Below are positions 1-12,194 of a stretch of DNA of 64,000 nt, piece by piece. Position numbers and translations under genes: made by a program. Position 1 is the stretch's first letter. Every line of letters starts with the position of its first letter. Where the stretch lies: NCBI RefSeq assembly GCF_047511655.1, contig NC_133397.1:48684001-48748000 (forward strand), written 5' to 3'. Source of the DNA: Castor canadensis. Lineage: Eukaryota > Chordata > Mammalia > Rodentia > Castoridae. A model generated the notes under the pieces. The model made no database searches, was not told where the DNA came from, and worked only from the letters and a program-made list of their open reading frames with translations.

Positions 1-54
1 TGGAGAAAGGGATATCACAGAAATTATAGACACAGATAGAGTTATCATTTGAAA

Positions 55-2284
55 AAAGAGACATCAGAATCAATTCCTTAAATGTTTTCACAATAGCTGC
101 ATTAATGAGTTTTAAGCTCATCTGGTTTTACAGGTTGTTGCTTGTAACTCAAGTAATCTACATACTGCAATTTTAAAAATGACATCAAAGAAGCCAATAG
201 CTTAAAGTAATGGGTGGTAGCAGGGTTTGCAAATGCATATTTTAACAAAAATTATGTACTTTACTAAATCATAATGGCACCCTAAAATTATAATTAAACA
301 CTAATATATTATCTTCTAAGTGGTATTTACTGAGAAGCTTTGACCTCTGAATTTTCATATTAGAAATACTGATGGCAGAATATGCTATCTTTCCTTTAAC
401 TGCTGTCATGGCTTATTCTTTTTATTGATGTGTGCTTAATAGAATGAAAATGTATTTGTTTTTATGGCTACATTCATTACATTAGAGTCAAAAAGATGAT
501 TTTTAAGGTAACATTTGCTCTCACTAAAATTTAAATGTAGATCTTAGGCAAGTTCTTGCTTTGTGTGTGTGTGTGTTTTAGGTTTTTAATATTTTTCCCC
601 AAGAAGATTTATTTATTAAAGTGATAAGATCCTAGAACTGGCTATTACTCATATAAAAAAAAAGAGAAAGTATATCAGTGCTTGAATTTCGACCCCATCC
701 CACTCTTGCTTATCTCTCTAGCCGTCCAGGGTTTTATACTTCAGAATAAAAACAACAAAAAAAATAACATTTATTCTTTATTATTAAGGTAAAAGCCAAC
801 CTTGGTTTTAATATAGCTCTTGGTTTCAGATGGGTTATAATATCTTGTCAGCTTTCTTTTTTCCTACATGACTGAACCATAGAATACTCATATTTATGGA
901 AAAATGAATTCTCTTGATTTTAATAAGAAATTTTTGTAAGATGCTTAATGAATTCTTGGTTAAGGTCTAGGAAATTATAGAAAATAATTGTTTATTCACA
1001 TTCTTATCTCAAAGTGACTTTCTCTTTAATTATTAATACAGCTTAATGATGACACAGTAAAGTGTGGTTCAAGGTGACTCAGTAAATTCTGACTGAATAA
1101 CGATTGAATGTACACAGGAAAGACCTGAGAATCCTGTAGATAAGGAAGCAGTTACTTAAAGAATCCAGCATGGATATAATCTTGGTTTCATACCTCTGAT
1201 TCATAATATCATATAAAAGTTATAATTATAATATGGCATATTCACTGATTTTTAAAATTATAGTATTTTCCAATTAAAATACATTTTAACCAGAATCACT
1301 CATAAATAGTAACTTAATTAAAACATTAACTGAGAGATAACTACATAAACATTTTAGTGTATATCCTTACTGTTTTCAAAATTGGGATTATATGGCATAT
1401 TTTAGAATGTTATGTTTGCTTAACAATATATCATAAACATGTTCTTTTATATTACATTTTCATTAAATACTATTATAACATATATACCAATGTTTATTTA
1501 ACAAATAATATACTGCTGAATACTTATATTGTTTGCAACTTTCTATTTCAAGTAATATTGCCTTAAATATCATTTCATATAAATCTGATTGTACTCAAGT
1601 TACTTTTCTTATAATAAATTCTTAAATGTGAGAGTTTTAGTATAAAGGCTATTTATTTTGGTGGCCCTCTATAAATACTGCTTTTCAGAAAGATGTACCA
1701 TCTACATTAGTGATTTGAAAGTGCCTCTTTCTTGTAGTGTTACAATTTTTATGCTTATCAATTTGATAGACAAAAATAATGATATATTATCATTGACTAC
1801 TCATGGATTTATCTCTGAGCCTAGATGAGTGTATAGAGTATATCCTCCGTACACTGCATCACTGGACTCAACCACCAGCAGGTTGAAAACATTTGGGAAA
1901 ATTTGCATCTGTATTGAACATGACTTTTTTTTTTGCTTGCCCTATTCCTTAAACAAGATAATATAACAACAACTTACATATAATTTACATTGTATTAGGA
2001 TTTGTAAGTAATACAGAAGTGACTTAAAATATACAGGAGGATTTGTACAGGTTATATGCAAATACTACTCAATTTTACATAAGATAAGTTGAACATCCTT
2101 GGGTTTTGTATCTTTGGGGGTCCTGGAACAGATACTTGAGGCTGTACATTGGAGTACAGAAGGAAGCCTTGTCAGCCTGTCTTATTGCTCTGAGGACTAA
2201 TTTTAGATTGGTGTATTTTCATTAACTTGTTTAATAAATGTTTTTTGATTGCCTCCACAAAAAAAAAAAGAAAAGACATCAGAC
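55..2284 (+). pseudogene. Candidate 5'-truncated retrocopy of an mRNA 3' end
   Basis: An AATAAA signal at 2233-2238 is followed about 20 bases later by an 11-12 base A run near 2259, as at the end of a polyadenylated transcript. The sequence after the A run, AAAAGACATCAGA, closely matches AAAAGAGACATCAGA near 55-69, so the two could be a target-site duplication bounding a 2.2-kb L1-mediated insert. The interior is AT-rich and non-coding, like a long 3' UTR. It includes a Tigger1/MER2-like fragment that could have been part of the parent transcript. I do not recognise the parent gene. The duplication is imperfect and A-rich, so chance is possible. Confidence 0.3.
1908..2140. mobile_element. 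Tigger1/MER2-like DNA transposon fragment
   Basis: The sequence follows the MER2/Tigger1 end as I remember it: a T-rich start, ACATTGTATTAGG near 1990, TTATATGCAAATACTAC near 2053, then a terminal part reading GGGGGTCCTGGAACAGATAC near 2116. This is a non-autonomous pogo-type cut-and-paste transposon fossil, not coding. It lies inside the candidate retrocopy. Confidence 0.65.
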
Positions 2285-3024
2285 TGCAAAATTATATTTG
2301 GCAAGTTAGTAGTATTCGCCAGTTGATGACACAAGACTCTGGTCTTTTATTATCTCCCTCTTTATATTCTGACCCCCACTCCTTTCCCCTTTTTTCCCAT
2401 AAGTAGTCATTCTACTGTGTTTAACATGTATATATGGACATGCGTAGTTACTTAAGAATGTATAGTGTTGTGTGTTTTTATCTTATATATATGTGTGTTT
2501 TATCTTACATATAATATATTGTTCACAAATCTTATTTTTAGCTTATATTTTCTCTACTGAATATTACATTAAAAATTAAACTCTCTCTTGTTATGAGCAC
2601 ATTTAGATTTTTGCTTCCAGTTGCTGCAAAAAATTCCATGAAGTCCAAAGAAGCAGGAAAATACTCATGCTCAATTTTTGTTGACCGGGATGATCAAATG
2701 AACATTTATAAGTTGCTATTTCTTGAATAAAGGAGATCTTGAAGTTACATGGATACCTATGTATACAATGGATCTGTAAGTTTCTAGGAGAGCAGCAAGG
2801 ACTTAAGAGAAGCATAAATTAGTAGTAGTTTCTTGGGTCAGCTGTCCTCCTGGGAGAAGTAAGATTGGTTTGTCTATCCTGAACATCTATCTAGTGTGAC
2901 CTGTGAAGCAAACCATTGACTTTGTGTGATAGTCAGTGTTGGCGTCACACATTCTAGCATGCCTCTCCTACCCTGTCATGGGGTACTGTGACAGAAAGAC
3001 AATGCTACTGCTGGTATCTATACA

Positions 3025-3542
3025 CTAATCCCCCTTATCTATGGGGGATATGTTCCAAGATCCTCAGAGGATGCCTGAAACACAAATAATACCAAACCCT
3101 GCATATACAATGCTTTTCTTTATACATATACCTATGATAAGGTTTAATATATAAATAATTCTAACTGTATACTATAATCTAATTGCCAGCATTCTTGCTA
3201 TTGCACTTTGGAGCCATTATTAAGTGAAATAAAGATTACTTGAACAGATGCACTGTATTGCCACAACAGTTGATTTGGTAACTAAGTATTTGATTCCTGA
3301 TTTAAGTGACTAATGGGAGGGTAGTGTATACAATGTGGATAAGCTGGACAAAGGGGTAATAAAGTGCCAATCAGGATAGAGTGGGATATGAAAGATTTTA
3401 TCACACTACTCAGAACGGTGTGTAATTTAAAACTTATAAGTTGTTCATTTCTGGAATTTTCCACTTAATATTTTCAGACTGTAATTGACCACAGGTAACT
3501 AAAACCATGGAAAGTGAAACCACCAGCAGAGGGGGAACTAGT
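3025..3542. mobile_element. Tigger-like non-autonomous DNA transposon
   Basis: The two ends form degenerate terminal inverted repeats: ATCCCCCTTATCTATGGGGG at the left and AGCAGAGGGGGAACTAGT at the right. The subterminal text (GTTCCAAGATCC, GATGCCTGAAAC, and near the right end GGTAACTAAAACCATGG) matches a mammalian pogo/Tigger-type MER element of about 0.5 kb. It has no transposase ORF. The exact family name is uncertain. Confidence 0.7.
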
Positions 3543-3599
3543 CTATTTTTAACATCATATACATTGTATGCCATATAAAAGTATTTTAGTAAATATATA

Positions 3600-3715
3600 T
3601 TAGCTGAGTGTGGTGGTGTGTGCCTGTAGGTAGTCCCAGGTACTTGGGAAGCTGAGACAGAATGATTGCTTGAGCTTAGAAGCTTGGCATATAGGAAAAC
3701 CTTGCCTCTTAAAAA
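3600..3715 (+). repeat. B1/Alu-like (7SL-derived) SINE
   Basis: It begins TAGCTGAGTGTGGTGGTG and continues with the conserved 7SL-derived text GTAGTCCCAGGTACTTGGG, then GCTGAGACAGAATGATTGC. This is the monomer structure of B1 and related SINEs. The 3' end is degenerate and has no clean A tail. Confidence 0.75.
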
Positions 3716-3849
3716 CTGTTGAATAGATGAAGGAAAAGGAATGAATGTAATATCAACCTTGGAGTTATAACACTGGGTGACAGGGATTTCACTTATTCAA
3801 GCTGGAAGCATTCCAAGGAAACAGCATGAAGCTGTTGTGGGTGTAGAAT

Positions 3850-4110
3850 CCACAAATGGCCAGCCCTCTTTTCCTTCCTGAAACATAGAATACCACACTT
3901 CCTAGCTCTTCTGCAATTAGACGAAACTGCATAGTGGAAGTCAATGATATATGCAAGCAGCTGATATGTGCTATTTCCAAGTCCAGGCATTTAAAAACTA
4001 AGCTCTCTCTTCTTCTTCTCTGGCAAGGAGTTGCTCATTACAGATTGTGCAGCTACCAGAGGGAAGAACCTCAGACAGCCTTGGGTTTGGGACTGTGGGT
4101 GAAGAAACCT
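3850..4110 (+). repeat. Old MLT1-type MaLR LTR remnant
   Basis: The order of motifs (GTGGAAGTCAATGATATATG near 3936, CTATTTCCAAGTCCAGGCAT near 3970, AAACTAAGCTCTCTCTTCTT near 3994, then CCAGAGGGAAGAACC) resembles the older MLT1 LTR subfamilies. The element is heavily decayed and has no internal retroviral sequence beside it. Confidence 0.4.
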
Positions 4111-4194
4111 CCTCCTTCCAATCTGCACTAGGAAGCTATTACAGAGATATTTGAATTGAGACTTTAAAACCTAAAGGAAATGAGGAGGTGAGGC

Positions 4195-4650
4195 CCACTA
4201 TTCTGAGTTGAGATAGTAGCAAGTGCAAAGGCCCTGAGGTAGGATTGAAGCTAGTCTGTTAAGGAAAATTAGTTAAAGGAAAGAGGACAAAATTAATGTA
4301 CCTGAAGTAGAATGAGCAAGAGGAAAAGTAATAAGATAAAATCAAGCAGGTAATTAGAAGTATAGGAGAACAGATTGTGCAAAGCCTTATTGGTTATTAT
4401 AAGGATTTTGACTTTCACTTTGAGTGAAGAGAGTGGTATTGGAGGTTTTGGCATTGGAGTGGTATGATTTTACATTTAACCTATGTTACGAACACATAAA
4501 GGGTAGCAAAAGGAAGAAGCAAGGTGTACAGTTAGGAGGCTGCAGCCACAGTCAAGGCAAAAGATCGTGATGGTTTGGACTAGGGTGGTCATAGAAATGG
4601 TGTGCAGCATAAGATTACAGGTGTATTTTGAAGGTAGAGCTGGTAGTATT
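4195..4650 (+). repeat. Ancient interspersed repeat, family not named
   Basis: Phrases such as GCAAAGGCCCTGAGG near 4225, CAAAGCCTTATTGG near 4380, TTAGGAGGCTGCAG near 4531 and GGTTTGGACTAGGGTGGT near 4571 belong to a repeat common in mammalian genomes that I cannot name with certainty. A shorter relative appears near 24405-24440 in intron 1. No coding potential is evident. Confidence 0.4.
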
Positions 4651-5780
4651 ACAGGTGACTGGATGAGGGGTATGTGCTTGGCCTATGCAGCTGGGAAAAT
4701 GGAGTTATTATTTGCTGAGCTGGGGGAGACTGCAGGGAGAATAGGCTGGAGGACACTAAGGAAGCTTGGGTTTAGCCAGGTTAGGTGTTGATTGGATATG
4801 TATATGCTGTGAAGGGGGTTCAGACTGGAGGACCTTGGAAAGTAGACTGGACTGGTGAGAATGACAGGGTTATGGCATGCCTTATTTGGAGACTGAGCCA
4901 TTTCTCTAAGTGGACAGATGAACCCTATAGGCACTTGGGACCCCAATCCATGATTTCTGTTGGCAGAACTAGCCTGGAACTGAGTTTCCCAATCACTTTA
5001 AAAGCTGAGTTTCTATAAGAGTAGCTGTTGGTTTTGCACATGAGAGCTATCCTACTCCATTTTCAGTCAAAAGGCCAGAATTTCACATTCTTTGTGTGAA
5101 AAATGACCTCAAACCAGCAATCTCAAAGTTTTTGCTTCCTTGGTTTGGGATTCATTTCCAGGTTTTTAGACGTTAGGGATGAACACAAAAGTATATTTTA
5201 AGGCAAGACAATTTATGTTTATGCTTTCAGCATAAAAAGTAGTGTTTCTGTTTGAGTCATATTTGGTTTGTCAACCTGTTACCACAGCAAGAACTCTATT
5301 CTCTAGTTTCCCCGGCTCCATTCTTTATATTGCTTAGTCAACAACATCAGAACCATTTTATTTATTTATTTATATTTCCCATTTGGAAGTGCTATTTATT
5401 CCAACTTCTCTCTCCAGTAAACATTTGTACATTGTCCTTGTGAATTTTATACACCCTCTCCATATGGGAGAAATAATAAAAGTAGATTTTGTTTGTTTTC
5501 TGATGCCAGCTTACGTATCATTCTCAGACACTGCACCTTCCACTCCTAATTGTCACATATACGTTGAACTTGACAGCACTCTGTCTGTAGCTGGTAAATA
5601 GACTCATTTCTTCTGCTACAGTTCTGCTCAAGTATCATGAATACTGGGACTCAGTATCCATAGAATGGTCACTCAGTTGTTATTTCTGTTTATTCCTCTG
5701 TTCATTTTCTTCATTTCTTGCCTTGTGGATATTTTTTGGGAGATCTTCTTCCTGCTGTTTTTCTTTTTTTAAAATTTTTC

Positions 5781-6067
5781 CTGTTCTCTTATACCATGCT
5801 AAAGGGGAAATAAAATGTTTTGTACAGACTTGCCAGTCCAGGTAAATTTTTTTCACTGAAAGAAAGGGTTCAGCATTGCATACACCTGCTTTGCCTGCAT
5901 GTGCCACTTAACCTAGATACTTTTCTGGGGATCCCCTAGGTAAAAATTAAAAGGGAACTGCATTGTAACAATTTATGAAGTGAAATACCCATTGTTGAGG
6001 TGCTATATGGAGCTCAAAGCAATGAGTTGAGTGGGTCATGAAGGAAGGATTGTAAGTCACTGATTCC
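5781..6067 (+). repeat. Local duplication, copy 1
   Basis: This 287-base block matches 6867-7159 in the same orientation, about 85% by eye. Shared runs include GGGTTCAGCATTGCATA, TTTGCCTGCATGTGCCACTT, GGTAAAAATTAAAAGGGA and GAGTTGAGTGGG. I do not recognise the unit as a known repeat family. The copies flank a region holding an MLT2-like LTR. Confidence 0.8.
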
Positions 6068-6221
6068 AGAGAAAAGGGTCATTTGTTAGAGCAGGTCCAA
6101 TTGTAGGTAGGGGGAAGGGTCACTCTGTGTCATTGTTAGAATGAGGTCTCACTGAGGTGCTCAGCACAGGAGCAGATAGTGGTTATTGTGCCTTTATCCA
6201 GCACTCCATCATATACCAAGT

Positions 6222-6610
6222 GTGATGGTTAACTTTACATGTTAATTTGCTGAGCCATATGTTCAGTTAAACAAGATTCTGGGTGAGTCTCAGAGGTATT
6301 TCTGGATGAGATTGACATTTTCCTGGTTGACTGAGTAAAGCAGATTGTCCTCCCCAATGTAAGTGAGTCTTATCTGCTCCTCTGAGGGCTTAACAAAAAC
6401 AGAAAAGAATAAGGGACAATTCTATGTCTGTCTTAAAGCTGGTACATTGGTGTCTTAGCCTCAGACTATAACTGTCACCATTGGCTCTCCTGGTTCTCAG
6501 CCTTTCAGATTCAGAGGAGAGCTATATCACTGGCTCTCCAGCTGACCAACTATAGTTTACAGTCTTCTCAGCCTCTGTGATTTCATGAGTCAAGTTCATA
6601 CAATAAATTT
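6222..6610 (+). repeat. MLT2-type ERV-L solo LTR
   Basis: It opens with TGTGATGGTTAACTTTACAT, the typical start of MLT2 LTRs, and continues with GATTCTGGGTG, TGGATGAGATTGACATTT, GTAAAGCAGATTGTCCTCC and a terminal AATAAATTTATG region. No flanking gag, pol or env sequence is visible, so it is an old solo LTR. Its 3' end runs into degenerate GT and CATC-type simple repeats. Confidence 0.7.
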
Positions 6611-6715
6611 ATGTGTGTATGTGTGTGCACTGTGTATGCCTATTCATTTGTCTATCCATCCACCCATCCATTCAACCATCCATCCAACCACCCGCCTGTC
6701 TCTCTGCCTGTCTGT
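6600..6715 (+). repeat. Degenerate (TG)n and (ATCC)n simple repeats
   Basis: A short TG-rich run is followed by repeated CATCC/ACCC units (for example near 6655-6695) and CTGTCTG units. It probably grew from the end of the adjacent LTR. Confidence 0.8.
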
Positions 6716-6866
6716 CAAATGAACAGACTACTTGATACATCACCCTAGGAAAGAGTGCCTTTTGCTAATTTACAAAAGGTTCTCTGTGGACTAATCAAGG
6801 CTCTGGCAGTAACTGGGGAGATGGGTATGGAGAGGTCAATGAATTTATCTTGAAATTTTATGTTCT

Positions 6867-7159
6867 CTGTTCTCTTATACCCTGCTCAGGGGGAAATTGA
6901 ATGTTTTACACAGACCTGCCAGTCCAGGCAACTCTGTGCTTTTTTCACGGAATGAAAGGGTTCAGCATTGCATATGCCTCCTTTGCCTGCATGTGCCACT
7001 TAACTCAGATGCTTTTCTGGCGAGCACCCAGGTAAAAATTAAAAGGGAGCTGCACTGTAACAACTTATGAAGTGAAATACCTGTTTGGGGGGTATTACAT
7101 GGAACCCAAAGCAGTGAGTTGAGTGGGCCATGAAGGCAGGGTTCTAAGGCACTGATTCT
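6867..7159 (+). repeat. Local duplication, copy 2
   Basis: This is the second copy of the block at 5781-6067, offset by about 1.09 kb. Relative to copy 1 it has a few inserted bases near 6922 and scattered substitutions. The similarity ends with ACTGATTC in both copies. Confidence 0.8.
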
Positions 7160-7591
7160 ATGCCCATGTAGTTTAGGGGTTGGCTGTGGTTTGAAAGTCA
7201 GGGTCTCTGCATGTATCACATTATATGGAAAATTCTTATAACTTCAGAGCCACTGAAACAATTTGGGACTTTATTTTCTTTGCTGGATTAGTGGTGAATC
7301 CTTAGAATACCTTTGCTGGCTAGAGAAAAAGATAACAAAATAGGAATGAGTGATATCCATAAAAAGTATTCAGACTTTACACTTTGGCATCTCAATTCAC
7401 ATTTTCCAAGACATGATCCTCTCGCTGTTTTGATGAAGAGGTCTGACTCGGAAAGAGCTGCAGAAGAGACCTTGGAGTTTCCAAGGCTTAGGGGTGACTA
7501 GCAGTCAGACTGTATCCCTAGTTAGGTTGTATTACAGGCTCCTGGGAGCTTTCCACCTGTACCTGTTGGCCAACTAAAGTTTTTAAATCAT

Positions 7592-7705
7592 TAGAATCTT
7601 TTTGACACAGTGTTTCACTATGTAGCCCAGGCTGGCCTGGAACTCACGATCCTGAGTACTCCTGAGTGCTGAGATTATAGGTATGTGCTGCTACACCCAG
7701 CCCAG
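7592..7705 (-). repeat. B1-type SINE
   Basis: On the plus strand it reads as the reverse of a B1 element: GACACAGTGTTTCACTATGT, AGCCCAGGCTGGCCTGGAAC, CCTGAGTGCTGAGATTATAG and CTACACCCAGCC. It is a degenerate 7SL-derived monomer. Confidence 0.8.
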
Positions 7706-7717
7706 AAGATTCTTTAC

Positions 7718-7785
7718 AAACATATATACATATATATGTATATGTATTTATATATAAATATATATTATATATATATATATTTAAA
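7718..7785. repeat. AT-rich microsatellite
   Basis: Imperfect (AT)n/(ATAC)n tract directly beside the B1 element. Short frames that cross it are low-complexity artefacts. Confidence 0.9.
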
Positions 7786-8927
7786 TAGGATAGTGTGCTT
7801 AGGAGCACATTTTTTCTTAAAGAACAAATGCTGGAAGTCTGGCTGGTGCAAACTTCTGGTTTTTTCCCTGAGGAAATGAGCATATGATTGTATATTTTAA
7901 TCTAGTTTTCTATTGTTGCTATCCAAGGGCTCTTATCTTCTAATTGCTGTAAAGATGAGAAATCACACTGCACAAATGCACAATAGGCACGCACAAATAT
8001 GTATACCTATATATCTACGGATACACACTTATCTATTTGTGATACATATGCACACAGACAGCCCCCCATAAATATACCACTTAGCTCAGTAATTTTCTAA
8101 AAAAATACAAAAAGCACCCATGATGCACACACTCAGGGCAGTGTGGTATTACAAAGATCTCTGCAGCAGAAGCTAAATGAGAGGTCATGTTTGCAGTACC
8201 TGACATATTGCTCCTAAAATAGGAATTATTGTTGATTTCATCCACAGTGGGAGGTAAGAGAGTGGAGGGGACATTATGATGCAGTAGGGGGTTCCTTGTG
8301 CCTTAGGCAGAAGATAAAAACCAATGAGCCAGAGAACCAATGTTTTACTTCTGTTTTGTTTTCAACTGCTACCCAGATTGGTTTCATGATTTCTTGCATT
8401 TTTGCACAACCTTCCCTCTGGGGCATTTAATGCGGATTAAGGCAACACAGCTACACTTCCAGTTCTGGAAATACCGCGTGAGAGGAATGGAAGGTTAGGT
8501 TTATGAGCATTAATAACATTCACTTTCTAAATGAAACTAAATCATTTTCTAAATTTTTGTGATCATTACACTTACACATCATCTGAAGCTCGAAGCAAAG
8601 AATGTTTAAGGGAAAATGGTAGAAACAGATTTCAGTTAAGTCTTCAGAATTATCTTTACTTGACCTGTCACTGCTTACCAAAAAATCCATTCGGGTCACA
8701 GGCCGTACCCTGTGTGGGACAGAAGAGGTTAAATGGACATTTATTGGCCCCAGTGACTTTCCACTTTCCACGAGAACAGCAGAAAGGGGAATGAAAGCGA
8801 GGTGAGCCTTGTTTCCCTCCTCACGCTACTCTGTGATATATTATGGAGACTTGAACAAGTTTCCTAATTTTCTAAATTCTAAAGAATTTTCTCTAGTTTG
8901 CAAGCTTTTATTTGCCATTGCTTTATG

Positions 8928-9075
8928 TTAGCATTTCTCAAACCTTGATGTGCTTACAAATCACCGGGAGATCTTGTCAATAGGCAAATCCCTATCTAGT
9001 AATTCTGAGTTGGGAATGGAAAATCTAAATTTCTAACAAGTTTTTGGATGGAGCTGGTGCTGCTGGCTGATGGCA
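8928..9075 (+). mobile_element. MER20/MER5-like hAT-Charlie remnant
   Basis: TTTCTCAAACCTTGATGTGC at the start, AATCACCGGGAGATCTTGTC, and later AAATTTCTAACAAG plus GCTGGTGCTGCTGG follow the known order of this non-autonomous hAT family. It is decayed and non-coding. Confidence 0.6.
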
Positions 9076-9228
9076 CACAGGATGAGGAGCAAACGCCCGG
9101 AGTGAGGTTCACCAATCAGGTACCTTGTTCATTTCCTGCTCTCTTTTTATGCCACCTGTATGTGGCTGGGGCCTCTACTCCCTGCCACTGTTATTTCAAG
9201 CCTCATTCCCCATCTATTGCGAAAAGAT

Positions 9229-9567
9229 TTTTTTTTGGTGGTGGTGGTGGTGGTGGTGGTACTGAGGTTTGAACTTGGGACCTTGTGCTTGCTAGGTAGG
9301 CACTCTACTGTTTGAGCCGTGCCCCTAGTCCTTTTTTTTTCTGCTTTATTTATTTTTCAGGATAGGGTCTTGTGTTTTGGCCTAGGGTTGGCCTCTGACA
9401 GCAATCCTCCTACCTACGCCTCCTGTGTAGCTGGTATCACAGGCTTATACCACCACATCCAGCTTATTGGTTTAGATTGGGTCTAACTTTTTGCCTGGGC
9501 TGACCTCAAACCACGATCTGCCTCTTGAGTAACTGGGATTACATGTGTGAGTCACTGTATCCAACCA
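9229..9567 (-). repeat. Composite ID-like plus B1-like SINE with (GGT)n tail
   Basis: Read on the minus strand, a B1-like part (two B1-like segments, 9345-9567) is followed by an ID-like tRNA-derived part (about 9260-9335, containing TGCTTGCTAGGTAGGCACTC on the plus strand) and a tail that has become (GGT)n at 9237-9260. The same arrangement recurs at 49114-49442 and 58519-58820, so it is a genuine composite family and not a chance neighbour pair. Confidence 0.8.
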
Positions 9568-10784
9568 TGAAAGAGTATTTAAGGTTGGTTTCTCCTCACT
9601 TAACCTCAAGCCTTTGGCCAACCACAGGTGGCCTGCATTCAGAAAGAATTACAGTTCTTTCTTGAAGCCCCCAAATGTGTATTGCTTTTGGGTTCCCAGG
9701 AACTTAGGCTAAATTTTTCAGAACACTGAATTCCTTAGCTGTCCTGAATATTCCCCAAAGATTAAAGTGCTCTGTGTCTCTTGTTTTGCTTGGGAGATAC
9801 TCATAGTGTTGAGCAGGCAATATTAGTGCTAAAATTTTATTCTTGGCCTCTGGTGGGTAGAGAAGTGGTACAAAGGCAAACAGCATAGGATTCATAGGGT
9901 ACTTCCAGGCACCCTGAAGACCCAGATTGAGTGTGTGAAAGAGGCTATTGCATGACTCTCACTGCACAGGGAACAGATAAAGATCATTTGAGGGGCAGGC
10001 ACAGGTGTCCTAAGCACTGTTCTACTGCTTCAGAAGCAGCCTTCCCACACTTATTTCCAGGTGCTCGGCCCTGTGCAAGGCATCAGAGGTCCTGGAGGGA
10101 ATTTGTTTTGTTTTAAAGCACAGCCATGCTGATCAGCAAATGGTAAAACCTGCAATTCACTCGTTCTGTACAAAAGTTACTGAGGACCTGTAATTGGTCA
10201 GGCATAACACACAGTTTTTCTCCTCATAACTTTCCCAGCTTAATGTGGAAAGTAAAACAAATAAGCAAACATAAAATAGCTGCAAATGGTACATGTTATG
10301 AAGAAAATAAGCAAGATTATGAACTCAAGACAAAGGAGTAGGTATTTTAGAGATGCTGGTCAGTGATGGTATCTCTGGGCAGTGCTATGAAGCTGAAGCT
10401 TAAAAGGTAAAGGAATTATCCAGAAGCACAGTGGTGCTTTGGCAGCGATTATTAAATATGGAAATCCTGTACTAGCAAAGAACATGATTTAGGAACTCCT
10501 GCTGATGCTACCAGAGAAACAAAAGAGACCAGTTATGATTCCCTTTCTGGCAAATGATACTGTAATTAGGAGTCAGTTTCCAGGTGCCTTTCCTTCTTCA
10601 TTTCATCTGCTGATAATGCCAAAAGTCTGAGTTTTATTGACTATGCCACTAAAGACCCTCATGACATACCTTGGAGGCTGCTGTGGAAAGTCAGGGGCAC
10701 AACCTCTACCAGTAGAGTCCTCAAACCACTCCTGTCTCTTCTGGTGACAGTGATCATCAGGAAGATAGTTTATATTAATTAACT

Positions 10785-10860
10785 GCATGAGTCTGGCCTG
10801 AGCCTTGGATTTCTTTACTGTAAAATGGAAAAATAATGTCTGTCCCATAGATGATTAACT
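10785..10860 (+). repeat. MIR fragment
   Basis: CCTGAGCCTTGGATTTC, then CTGTAAAATGGAAAAATAAT and TGTCTGTCCCATAG match the central to 3' part of the MIR consensus. It is a short, old tRNA-derived SINE fragment. Confidence 0.55.
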
Positions 10861-11694
10861 AAGATGGTGTGCCTCATCCATGAGAGTTCTTGTCCAGTCA
10901 CAATACAGTACGACAATGGCACCTTGGAAAGTCTTCTGAAAGTCAGTAAGTCTGCCATTTATAACTTGATTATATTGGGGGCTGTTAATACACCAGGTGA
11001 TACCACTGTTTCCAGGGCCTGGACTGTTTGAGAAATAGTCAAGAGTAGATACCTCACCTGTTTAAGAGCAAACTCCCTAATCAAACCTGCACACCCTCAA
11101 AGCAGCTGATGGCTGTGAGAGGAGAAAAGCAGCACTGTTGGACAAATGTGTGAAGATGTGTTTTCACTTGTAAGGCTCCTTACCATGTACATTTCAGGCA
11201 TCTTCACAAAGGGACTGGAATCTTCCAGGTCCTCTGAGTTAGGTTTGCACTGGACAGGCAGTAGTAGACCAGTTCTGCTGGGACTTTGTCTTGCAGGGCA
11301 GACCTGTTAGGTAGTCTCTGCTTAATTTAACATTTTCTTCCTTTTCTTTTTTCCTGGGGTATGGCTTCTCAAAAACTCAAGTGTCTGTCTGCATGGATGT
11401 GTGGACTTTGTGATCTGTGGTTTTTCCCATATGGCAATCTCTTCAGTAAGCCTCCTTCCTATTGTACTTCCCTTCATGTGCATCAGAATATAAGCACCCC
11501 AGAGGCTAAGCTTCAGACACATTTGAACAACATTTACTGAGCTTCTACAACAAACTCTTTACTTGCCAGATGTGGCAGAAGTTCATTGATGAATAAGACA
11601 GATCCCTGCCCTCCAAAAAGGAAATAAAAAGAATCAATAGGTATTCACTAGCTATAAAATGAGAAAGACTGTGATAGCTACAATAACACCGTCA

Positions 11695-12160
11695 TGGTTT
11701 GGTTATAAATGGTGTTCTTTGGTTTCCTGTTGGAGTCACAAACTCAGTGATTCAAAACAACAGAAATGTATTCTCTGAGAAATACATAGTTTTAGTCAGA
11801 GCCTGACTAAAACTCAGGGTGTCAGAAGGGTCTGAAGAATGGGTTCCCTGACTCCTCCAGTTCTTAGTGGCCACTGGCATTCCTTGGCTTGAGGCTAATC
11901 TAATTGCTCTAATCTCTGCCTCTGTGGTCACACTGCCTCCTCCTCTTTGTGAAATGTGCCTCTGACTCTCTTTTACCAAGCCCCATGGATTGCATTTCAG
12001 GCCTGGTAGGAGAAGCTAGGATAATCTCCCCACTTACAGAAATCAAATCTGGAGTCCTTTTTTTTTTTTGGCATATAAGGTAACCTTTGGAGGATTTAAG
12101 AATTAGCTCATGGTGGGTATCTTTTGGATGGGAACCATTATTTGACCCACTGTAGGTGCT
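11695..12160 (-). repeat. MLT1-type MaLR LTR
   Basis: In antisense order it shows AAAACAACAGAAATGTATTC near 11753, a GGGTGTCAGAAGGGT segment, CCTTGGCTTGAGGC near 11882 and TCTCTGCCTCTGTGGTCACA near 11911, all expected of MLT1 LTRs. It is probably interrupted by a T-rich run near 12058. No internal retroviral sequence is present. Confidence 0.6.
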
Positions 12161-12194
12161 ACCCTCATTTTGCCTCTTCTCAGACAGAATAGTC

